Assembly (NCBI GenBank): GCA_946415365.1
Contig: CAMKSE010000003.1
Span: forward strand, 168,174-232,173
Direction: 5' to 3'
From: an uncultured Prevotellaceae bacterium
Lineage (GTDB): Bacteria > Bacteroidota > Bacteroidia > Bacteroidales > Bacteroidaceae
Length of the DNA: 64,000 nt
Under the pieces are notes generated by a model. It was not told where the DNA came from, searched no databases, and was given only the letters and a program-made list of their open reading frames with translations. The translations under genes were made by a program, and so were the position numbers. Positions 31,741-38,635 of the stretch are shown piece by piece. Each line of letters opens with the position of its first letter. Within the stretch, counting starts at the first letter, position 1.

Positions 31741-33078
31741 CTACACTAACATATCAACAAGGCTCTGACGCATATCATCGTCAGGTGTCCAGTAACGGTC
31801 GAATGCTTTGCTGTCAGAAGTGTGGCCGGATAGCATCGAGACCATTCCTTTGTCTTTTACCTTTTTGTAGAGGTTGCCAATAAAGGTTCGTCTCGCCATG
31901 TGACTTGCAGCAATATCGCAAAGCGGTTGTTGTTCTGGCTTTCTTGTTGTAGGATTAAGCACAGTAACCATTCGTGTCAGACCTACCTCCTTAAACACCT
32001 TCTTGATATCCTCGTTATAGTCTTGCTGGCATCCAAATGGGAAGAGTGATGGTCCAGGATAGTCTTTGTATTTCTGAAGAATTGACTTGCTGATGGCATT
32101 GAGTGGAACGGTAATGGTTCGTGGATTGTTATCAATAGTCTTGCCCGCAATATATTCGATATGGTCACCAACAACATTTTTCTTTGTCATACTCCATAGA
32201 TCGCTTACTCGACAGCCTATCAGTGAATGAAAGACAAAGATGTCTCTGTATTTCTCCAGTCTTGGATTATCTGAAAAGTCATGTTTCAGCAGCAGGTTCC
32301 TTTCCTCCAATGAGATATAGACAGGTGAGCCATAGACGGGTTCTTCTATATGATACTTGTCGAAAGGTCTGTTCGTGGTAAAATCGTTGTCATAGCACCA
32401 TATCATGAAACTGCGTATCTTGCGGAAATAGTCAATGAGTGTGTTCAAACCTCTTGGTTTTGGTTGGCGTGTTTCAGGAACAGCTTCAAACAACTCTGGA
32501 GATTTCTCTACATAGTTATGCTCATCCCTGAAATAGATCCACATGTTCTGAAGCGTATCAGGAGAGACTCCATCAAGCGTGAGCTTAAAAGTGGAGCTTC
32601 CTTTATGCGCGATTCTGATGTATAACTCATACCGGGCCAAGATTCTTCGAACCACTCGATAGTTCTTCTTCCTGACTTCAGATATGGGGTGCATCTCCAT
32701 ATAGTAGTCGAACATTGGTATCAAATCCAGATTCGTCTTTTTCGATTTTATCTCATATTTCTCAGGGTGATAGAACTTGTCAATAACCATTTCTATCCAA
32801 TCCTTATCAATTGGGTTCTTTTCTTTGGCATACTCGTTGTTGATGAATGTGACAAGATTGTTGGCTTCACCGTCAATTCTGGCTTTATCCATTTTGTCGA
32901 TAACTATCCTATCCTTCAAGTGCCCCTTGGAGTTATCCCAAAGATTCGGATTCACTTCTATCATAGTTGAAACTGTGCAGTCGAGTCGTCTGCCATCGCG
33001 CACTCTGGCATAGACCGTTGCCTTTGACTCCATGTCGTTTCTCTTGGCTGACTTTTTAATAATCAATGTAACTTTCAT
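31741..33078 (-). CDS. tyrosine recombinase (element integrase)
   Basis: A 445-residue protein from the ATG at 33078; the upstream TTG is part of the promoter. The N-terminal arm-binding region (KVTLIIKKSAKRNDMESKATVYARVRDGRRLDCTVSTMIEVNPNLWD) and a SAM-like core-binding domain precede the catalytic domain. Catalytic residues visible are Arg290 (GCRVSDL), His393 and Arg396 (SHMARRTF), His419 (LSGHTSDS) and the nucleophile Tyr429 (FDRYW). It should catalyse recombination between the 22-bp att sites at 23581 and 33290. It is of the length and layout usual for Bacteroidales integrases and has its own promoter. Confidence 0.93.
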   Translation of the reverse strand: MKVTLIIKKSAKRNDMESKATVYARVRDGRRLDCTVSTMIEVNPNLWDNSKGHLKDRIVIDKMDKARIDGEANNLVTFINNEYAKEKNPIDKDWIEMVIDKFYHPEKYEIKSKKTNLDLIPMFDYYMEMHPISEVRKKNYRVVRRILARYELYIRIAHKGSSTFKLTLDGVSPDTLQNMWIYFRDEHNYVEKSPELFEAVPETRQPKPRGLNTLIDYFRKIRSFMIWCYDNDFTTNRPFDKYHIEEPVYGSPVYISLEERNLLLKHDFSDNPRLEKYRDIFVFHSLIGCRVSDLWSMTKKNVVGDHIEYIAGKTIDNNPRTITVPLNAISKSILQKYKDYPGPSLFPFGCQQDYNEDIKKVFKEVGLTRMVTVLNPTTRKPEQQPLCDIAASHMARRTFIGNLYKKVKDKGMVSMLSGHTSDSKAFDRYWTPDDDMRQSLVDMLV

Positions 33079-33102
33079 ATTATTCGTGTTTGAATTCCTA
33101 TG

Positions 33103-33134
33103 CAAAGTTATACAAGTCAGTCAACACCACCAAA
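33103..33134 (-). promoter_or_regulatory. integrase promoter
   Basis: On the minus strand, TTTG (33131-33134) and TAACTTTG (33103-33110) are 20 nt apart, 24 bp before the integrase ATG. The -33 element is close to the arm repeat, so integrase binding could repress it. Confidence 0.7.
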
Positions 33135-33138
33135 CATT

Positions 33139-33158
33139 TTTCCCCACATTTTCCCCAC
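33139..33158. repeat. arm-type repeat near right end
   Basis: Identical to 23673-23692 and in the same orientation; 131 bp inside the right att core. Confidence 0.75.
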
Positions 33159-33289
33159 TGAATACAAAGAATGAAATATCCACCTTAAATCTAATTAAAG
33201 TGGATTTAATTCGCAAAACGTTGAAAGCTAAAGGCTTATACGAAATTGCCCTTTTGAGACATTTTGAGGCCTTTAATTAATTGTGCCTT

Positions 33290-33311
33290 GTTCGATTCTC
33301 GGTCGGGGTAC
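33290..33311. repeat. right att core (22 bp)
   Basis: An exact copy of 23581-23602. The bases that follow make the 3' end read GGGGTACCA, i.e. the displaced chromosomal tRNA tail with an encoded CCA. Confidence 0.9.
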
Positions 33312-33389
33312 CAGCGGTGTACTTCATCATCTGGTGTTGGCCAGCAAAATTGGAAAAATGCGTATCATCGTGTGCAAAATTACATAATA

Positions 33390-33423
33390 TTTGCAAATTA
33401 ACCAAATATTTATTGTATCTTTG
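33390..33423 (+). promoter_or_regulatory. promoter before 33448
   Basis: TTTG at 33390-33393 and TATCTTTG at 33416-33423 are 22 nt apart; the ATG is 24 bp downstream. Confidence 0.65.
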
Positions 33424-33447
33424 CACCATTATCTACATTATTATAAT

Positions 33448-34527
33448 ATGAGAAGACAACGCTACTTACTAACCACCATGCTTTTGATGGCGACACTTAT
33501 TCCCACCATAGCACACTCACTGATTTATTTGGACGTTGACGTATGCCTCCATCAGGACGGCTCGGCAAGGGTGACGGAGAAACGTACCTGTATGATAGGC
33601 GATGAAGGTACCGAGGGGTTCATTACGATGCTGAATATGGGCAACATAGGCATCTGTAACCTCAAGGTGAAGGACGAGCAAGGCGTAGAATTTGTCTGCG
33701 AGGAAGGCAACTGGAACACCAACCGTAGCAGACGGGAGAAGACCTGTCGTTGCGGCATCCACCAGATCAACGGAGGAGTGGAACTGTGCTGGGGCATCGG
33801 AAACGCAGGAATGCGCACCTATGAAATCAGTTATACACTCACAAACCTTGTCAAGGCATATACCGACTACGACGGATTCAACCACTCTTTCTATGAGGTT
33901 GACAACACACCAGCCCAGGCTGCCTCGCTGACAATAAGACTCGAAGGCGGCTCTCTACACATACCTACATCACGAGTCTGGGCTTTCGGCTTCACAGGCA
34001 AAGTGATGCTCGCCAATGGTCAAATGTCGGTAGCGGCCTCCGAGCCACTGAAGGAAGGTGGCAGTATGATTGTGATGTGTCAGTTTGACAAGGGCATCTT
34101 CACGCCTGCCGCTAATGGTGAGGGAGAGTTTGCCGAAGTGCGCCATAAGGCCTTCGAAGGAAGCGATTATCAAGAGGAACTGTATCGTGAGAGGTATGAG
34201 GATTCCATACCCCTTTCAGGTACACCCACGTCACTGCTGGGTGGCTATGGATTCACTGGTGAGAATAATGCCTCGTCGGGAGAACAAGCATCAGCCACTC
34301 TGAGTGACCTGATGGACAAAGGCTGGTTTATAGGTCTCATCGCTTACATCATCTTTATCGCCTACATGATGTTCAAAGGTAACGGCAGGGGCGGCGGTTC
34401 GTCATCATATGGAGGCGGAGGCAGCAGTTCCAGATCAGCGAGTAACAGAAGCAGCGGCTGGGGCGGCAGTTCGTCATCACGTGGAGGCAGAGGCCACAGC
34501 GGAGGCGGTGGGAGTGGATTTAGATGA
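33448..34527 (+). CDS. DUF2207-like membrane protein with Gly/Ser-rich tail
   Basis: A 359-residue protein from the ATG at 33448 (the longer frame starts in the promoter). A signal peptide (YLLTTMLLMATLIPTIAHS) leads to a beta-rich extracytoplasmic domain of about 230 residues whose opening (DVDVCLHQDGSARVTEKRTCMI) and EISYTLTNLVKAYTDYDGFN section resemble DUF2207 domains. One helix (WFIGLIAYIIFIAYMMF) and a tail GGGGSSS...SGGGGSGFR follow; similar Gly-rich ends occur in DUF2207 and TPM proteins. Function in this family is unknown; an envelope role is likely. It is the first chromosomal gene after the integrated element. Confidence 0.75.
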   Translation: MRRQRYLLTTMLLMATLIPTIAHSLIYLDVDVCLHQDGSARVTEKRTCMIGDEGTEGFITMLNMGNIGICNLKVKDEQGVEFVCEEGNWNTNRSRREKTCRCGIHQINGGVELCWGIGNAGMRTYEISYTLTNLVKAYTDYDGFNHSFYEVDNTPAQAASLTIRLEGGSLHIPTSRVWAFGFTGKVMLANGQMSVAASEPLKEGGSMIVMCQFDKGIFTPAANGEGEFAEVRHKAFEGSDYQEELYRERYEDSIPLSGTPTSLLGGYGFTGENNASSGEQASATLSDLMDKGWFIGLIAYIIFIAYMMFKGNGRGGGSSSYGGGGSSSRSASNRSSGWGGSSSSRGGRGHSGGGGSGFR

Positions 34528-34547
34528 AAACAGGATTCTTCGGTAAG

Positions 34548-36560
34548 TCAGATTCCTGAGACAACAAAACGAACTCCTTTGGTATATTTCAGGTCGAGTG
34601 TAACGCTGTACCCCATTGATATTGCGAGGCGACGAGCCAAAGGCAGACCAATGCCAAGGCTATGCTCGTCGGGAGAGAGACGGACAAAGGGCTCGAAGAT
34701 GCGCTCTGCATCATCAGCTGGGATGACGGGTCCCTCATTGGTGACGGATATGGCATAGGTGCCGTCGGCGTTGGCGTGACAGCTCACCAGCACAGAACCG
34801 TCAGTAGCATACTTGTCGGCATTGTCGAGCAGGCAGGTCAACAAGTCTTGCAACAGCAGGTTGATATTAATCATCACATCGTCAGCCACTTCGGTCTCGA
34901 ATGCTATAGCCACTTTGTGGTTCTTATCAATGGGAGAGGGGCGAAGGTCGTAACTGTTCAAGATGGAGCGTGCCACTTCATTCAACCCTATTCTGTCCTG
35001 CTTAGGTGTCGGAATGTCATCGCCGTAGAGACTGAATAGGATCAGTTGATGAGTAGAGGTTGCTACAACGTGAGCATTATGGCATACGTCAGCGCGTAGC
35101 TGCATATATTCATCTTGAGGTATCTGTCCGTCTCCATCAATGATAATTTCTGCTGTGCTTATCAGTGTGAGCAGTGGCGAACGGAGTGCTTCCCAACAGA
35201 TAATCCTCTCCTCATTAGTGATGCCTGTTGTTCCTTGAGCAAAAGAGTCGATAACAGGGTCAATAAGTGACTCTATGCTTTGAGCGGCAGCGAGGATGTC
35301 TTTGTATCGCTTGGGACGATCCTCAGGTTTCAGCGTAAAAGCCGGATTGTTGAAAATACGAGCATATCCCCTCAGCACGTTGATGGGCGACTTCAGCTTC
35401 TCCTGAATTGTACTGACAAAGGCACGGCGGATGGCCTGTCCTGCCTCAGTACTGCGTCGGGCTTCCTGCAACTGGAGAAACTGCTCCTTCAGCCGGCGGT
35501 TCTTCTGGTGGCGATAGACGAGCATACCTATGAGCAGGGCGATGATGGCCACAGCCATCAAGCTGACTATCACCAATTGTATACGTCGTATCTTGGCCTT
35601 GTCCTGCTCAGCCTGAAGCAGGTCGATATCATGCGCCATATCAGCCATTTGTAACTCCAATGCTTTGCGCTCGTCGGTCTGGACAAGACTGTCTTTTAGC
35701 TCCGAGGCACGAAAGGCCCGCTCCCAATCGCCCATCTGCTCATAGATGTTGATGCGCAGTTCTGTAGCCACCAGCGGCACATCAAGGGAGTCGCACCAGG
35801 CGAGGGCTCGCTGATAATCGTTCTGCATAAGGCTATGGCAAACCATTACCTGATGCAGGTTGGCTGTATTAAACTGTGCAGGCAGATTCAAGCGGATGCT
35901 GTCATACTTCGCAAAATATCGGTTGAAAGCCTCACGGTCGCCCATCTTATTGGCGATGATACAGCGATACCCCAACACGCCGCTCTCGTACATCGGGTTC
36001 GCGAGCATTTGCTGCGGCAGGCTGTCAAGACATGTCATAGCCTCAGCGGGACGTTTGAAACTGAGCGACTGTGCCAGCGAGAGATAGGCATTGAACACTG
36101 CCACAGGATTCTTCTCAGCGTCTATGCCCTGCAAAGCGCGTCGGAAGAACATCTCGCCCATTTCCGGCTGGTTACGGCCATTGTAGAAAAAGCCCAGTCC
36201 CATGTTCGAGATGTAGAGATACTGTTCCTGATGATGCTCTTTAATATGATTAGTGATGTAATGAATTTCATTGTAGGCACGATGAAAATGCTTATGGTTA
36301 ACCTCATATATCACGCGATTCAACCCCGTGCGATAGTATTTATCCCAGTCTTGGCGACTCTCCAAGTAGTCCATATACGTCTGTTGCGCCTCGTAGAAAT
36401 CCGAGTCGCTGCCACTCATCTGCGCCTCATTTATACTCTGCACCATAGCCATCTCCAGCTCTGAGGGCTGATGTTGTTTCTCCTGAGCAGTAGACTTCTG
36501 CTGGGCGGCAAGGGTTACGCTTACCACCAACAGGACTACGGATAATACATTCTTTTTCAA
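34548..36560 (-). CDS. histidine-kinase-like sensor lacking phospho-acceptor His
   Basis: A 670-residue protein: signal peptide, a TPR-like helical periplasmic domain (about 30-310: RAYNEIHYITNHIKEHHQEQYLYIS, QPEMGEMFFRRALQGID and others), a membrane helix at about 325-348, then a kinase region. The first DHp-like helix reads AFVSTIQEKLKSPINVLRGYARIF, with Gln386 where His is expected. A second, EERIICWEALRSPLLTLISTAEIII, has Trp456 at that place. The ATPase domain keeps an N box (LLDNADKYA), FEPFVRLSPDEHSLGIGLPLARRLA and a normal end. Without a donor-accepting His it may bind ATP and signal by conformation, or act as a scaffold for another kinase. No response regulator gene is adjacent; an AraC-type regulator gene lies upstream. 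Confidence 0.85.
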   Translation of the reverse strand: MKKNVLSVVLLVVSVTLAAQQKSTAQEKQHQPSELEMAMVQSINEAQMSGSDSDFYEAQQTYMDYLESRQDWDKYYRTGLNRVIYEVNHKHFHRAYNEIHYITNHIKEHHQEQYLYISNMGLGFFYNGRNQPEMGEMFFRRALQGIDAEKNPVAVFNAYLSLAQSLSFKRPAEAMTCLDSLPQQMLANPMYESGVLGYRCIIANKMGDREAFNRYFAKYDSIRLNLPAQFNTANLHQVMVCHSLMQNDYQRALAWCDSLDVPLVATELRINIYEQMGDWERAFRASELKDSLVQTDERKALELQMADMAHDIDLLQAEQDKAKIRRIQLVIVSLMAVAIIALLIGMLVYRHQKNRRLKEQFLQLQEARRSTEAGQAIRRAFVSTIQEKLKSPINVLRGYARIFNNPAFTLKPEDRPKRYKDILAAAQSIESLIDPVIDSFAQGTTGITNEERIICWEALRSPLLTLISTAEIIIDGDGQIPQDEYMQLRADVCHNAHVVATSTHQLILFSLYGDDIPTPKQDRIGLNEVARSILNSYDLRPSPIDKNHKVAIAFETEVADDVMININLLLQDLLTCLLDNADKYATDGSVLVSCHANADGTYAISVTNEGPVIPADDAERIFEPFVRLSPDEHSLGIGLPLARRLAISMGYSVTLDLKYTKGVRFVVSGI

Positions 36561-36626
36561 TATTAATATTACTTTTTTTTTAGTAAGTCAGCATTCTTCA
36601 AGCATGCCGTGATATTTTAACCATTG

Positions 36627-36694
36627 GGCATTTTTGTTTTGCAAAGGTAGTAAAATTTTCCCAAATAACAATGCCCCGAATGCCTTTTGCATTC
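36627..36694 (-). promoter_or_regulatory. promoter and inverted repeats before the sensor gene
   Basis: The -7 box TACCTTTG is at 36643-36650 on the minus strand. A 7-bp inverted repeat GGGCATT/AATGCCC (36627-36633, 36670-36676) brackets it, and a 6-bp stem GAATGC/GCATTC (36678-36694) follows. Confidence 0.5.
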
Positions 36695-36748
36695 AGATAT
36701 TTCTATTTTTGAAACAATTTTATCTGATTTTGAAAGTCAGACCGCAGA

Positions 36749-37828
36749 TTACTGGGCCATTTCGCGCATCCAGGACGTTACGGATTTTCCAAGGCGCTGC
36801 TTGAAGGCGAGACTGAAGGTGCTGTAACTCCGGTAGCCGCTGTCGCTGGCCAGTTGCTGGGCAGTGATGGGCTGCCGGGCAGAGGTGGCCTCGCGATAGA
36901 GACTCATAAAATGGTCGATGCGGAGGTCGTTAATATAAGCATTGTAAGTCATACCTTGGCGGGAGAAATAGTGGCTGAGATAGAGACGGTTGGTACCAAC
37001 AGCTTGAGCCAGTTGGGTTATGGTCAGGTCGTGCTGTAGGTAAAGCTGTGTGGACACGCAGTGCTCAGCCAATAGTTGTTCGATATTGGAGGGAATGACC
37101 AGTGTCTGTCGTGTCCGCTGTTCCATCGATGTGTTCTCCAACTGTGGTAGCGTCTCTACTCGCCACAACAGGAGACCGAAAAGAATGAAATTGATGAACT
37201 GCACAAGATAGGCTATGGTTATGTCGCCGGTATCGAACCCATATATGATAATAAATAGCAGGATGACGATTACAAATAGATGGCTCAGCCACACCTCCTT
37301 ATGCTCCACGTCGGCATAATTGTCGCGCAGCCACCGCCCGTATTGCCTGACAGCAAATACCATATATATACTAAATATAACGTAGAGCAACAGGATGTAT
37401 GCGATGGCTATGATTATATAATGACCGTTGGGATAGCCAATGTTCAGAACCAAAAGTGCCACGTATGGTATCGTTGCCAGGACGACGGGCCAGACGGGCC
37501 GCTTGCGGTCTTGGAGCATGGCCAGCAGCGTACCGGTGATAGTGATTAACAGCGACACGCTGTCGATCACAGCCACTACCAAACAACTCACGGAATAGAT
37601 ATCGCCAGAAAAGATGAAGAAAAGATACCACCACACATGGCCCAAGAATGCTACGGCAAAGAATGCCGCTGCCCAACGGCGCAGTGATACTGGCGGTGTG
37701 ACGTCAGCGGCGAAGGCATTGCCCTTGCGCAGACAGAGGTAGACGCCGGCGATGACAGACGCTACTGCTGCTCCGCCATAAAGCATTGAAAAAAGTATCA
37801 GCTCAGAAGGTATTTGTGCTAAAAACAT
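36749..37828 (-). CDS. membrane-bound AraC-family regulator
   Basis: A 359-residue protein with six or seven N-terminal membrane helices (residues about 10-235: LILFSMLYGGAAVASVIAGVYL, WAAAFFAVAFLGHVWWYLFF, VVLATIPYVALLVL, YIIIAIAYILLLYVIFSIYM, LFVIVILLFIIIYGF) and a C-terminal AraC DNA-binding domain (about 255-359: LTITQLAQAVGTNRLYLSHYFSRQGMTYNAYINDLRIDHFM ... LASDSGYRSYSTFSLAFKQRLGKSVTSW) with both helix-turn-helix units. DNA binding would take place at the membrane. It is the last gene of an operon (gaps of 15 and 12 bp) after the M64-like peptidase and EFR1 genes; a promoter and gap separate it from the sensor gene. It could control this operon. Confidence 0.88.
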   Translation of the reverse strand: MFLAQIPSELILFSMLYGGAAVASVIAGVYLCLRKGNAFAADVTPPVSLRRWAAAFFAVAFLGHVWWYLFFIFSGDIYSVSCLVVAVIDSVSLLITITGTLLAMLQDRKRPVWPVVLATIPYVALLVLNIGYPNGHYIIIAIAYILLLYVIFSIYMVFAVRQYGRWLRDNYADVEHKEVWLSHLFVIVILLFIIIYGFDTGDITIAYLVQFINFILFGLLLWRVETLPQLENTSMEQRTRQTLVIPSNIEQLLAEHCVSTQLYLQHDLTITQLAQAVGTNRLYLSHYFSRQGMTYNAYINDLRIDHFMSLYREATSARQPITAQQLASDSGYRSYSTFSLAFKQRLGKSVTSWMREMAQ

Positions 37829-37840
37829 GATTTCATTTTT

Positions 37841-38620
37841 TTAATGGGTGCTTTTTACGGTGCAGAAGTACTGTCCACGGCGGCGGGTGATGGAACCGTA
37901 GTTGATGGCGTGGACGGGACAATGGTGGTAACAGGCAAGGCAACAGGTACATTTGCCGTTGTGGAGCCAGTCGGGGGGAGTGCCGGCGATATTGTCTACA
38001 GGACAGACTTTTGCGCATTTGCCACATTTGATGCAGACATCGGCGTCGACCATAAACTTTTTGTCCGTAATCATCCTCTTGTTGAAATAGCCGCCTATGA
38101 CATAGGAGTAGAGGCGCGGGGTGGCGCCCTTCTCCAAGGATACGATACCCTTTCGGCAATCCTTGATGGTAGCGATGATTCCAGGCAGCTGCTCTCTGGC
38201 ATGGGCAAGCTTGCTGGCAGCCTTCTCTTCTGTATCCGTGTACATGAACGGTAGGCAGACATACGACTCTGGCATGATGACAGAATAGAGCGTATCTGCA
38301 TGCAATCCCTTACGAGTCAGGTCTTTGTTCAGGATGGTCATGCACTCCCCCGTATTGTCACCGCAGGTGGTCAGTGCCCAGCAGAAGGCATCATCATATC
38401 CTTTTAGCACCAACCTGTTGATGAAATCTCTCATAATCCTCGGCGGCTGCCAGCCATGGGTGGGGAAGCAGAAGCCAATGCGTTCTCCTTCCCTCACCTG
38501 AAACTCATACCGGCCTTCCCTGATAAGGTCTGGTATATATAGCAATTCCTCCCCGATGGCCTCAGCTATCTGCCCTGCCACCCATTTCGTATTGCCGGTA
38601 CCTGAGAAATAGAATACCAT
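37841..38620 (-). CDS. EFR1-family flavodoxin-ferredoxin
   Basis: A 259-residue soluble protein. The N-terminal 150 residues are flavodoxin-like, with the FMN phosphate loop FSGTGNTKWVA at the start. The C-terminus has two 4Fe-4S motifs: CIKCGKCAKVCPVD (near 195-207) and CTCCLACYHHCPVH (near 222-235). This layout defines EFR1-family proteins, which pass low-potential electrons between a flavin and iron-sulfur centres; the partners are unknown. The gene is 15 bp after the peptidase gene and 12 bp before the AraC gene. A redox protein between a secreted peptidase and a regulator is unusual, and the link between them is not obvious. Confidence 0.88.
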   Translation of the reverse strand: MVFYFSGTGNTKWVAGQIAEAIGEELLYIPDLIREGRYEFQVREGERIGFCFPTHGWQPPRIMRDFINRLVLKGYDDAFCWALTTCGDNTGECMTILNKDLTRKGLHADTLYSVIMPESYVCLPFMYTDTEEKAASKLAHAREQLPGIIATIKDCRKGIVSLEKGATPRLYSYVIGGYFNKRMITDKKFMVDADVCIKCGKCAKVCPVDNIAGTPPDWLHNGKCTCCLACYHHCPVHAINYGSITRRRGQYFCTVKSTH

Positions 38621-38635
38621 CCCGTGGTCGATGTA

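Larger units (their letters stand above)
23581..33311. mobile_element. 9.7-kb integrative element in tRNA-Arg(CCT)
   Basis: The element is bounded by identical 22-bp repeats of the tRNA 3' end and carries a 20-bp arm-type repeat near each end (23673-23692 and 33139-33158). A tyrosine recombinase gene lies inside one end (31741-33078), followed by an excisionase-like gene, small DNA-metabolism genes and an XRE repressor, then cargo: a WG-repeat protein, a small membrane protein and a YhcG-type nuclease. All its genes are on the minus strand. No relaxase, coupling protein or virion gene is seen, so it would depend on a helper for transfer. The cargo at 25.1-29.0 kb is clearly more AT-rich than the flanking chromosome. 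Confidence 0.88.
33159..33447. other. element right end and junction to chromosome
   Basis: Non-coding. From left to right it holds the arm region of the element, the right att core (33290-33311), about 75 bp of chromosomal spacer and the promoter of the next gene. No gene is seen. Confidence 0.7.

Noticed and set aside
33284..33311. Second tRNA-Arg gene
   Set aside because: Only the T-arm loop and 3' acceptor strand are present; it is the att copy of the tRNA at 23530.
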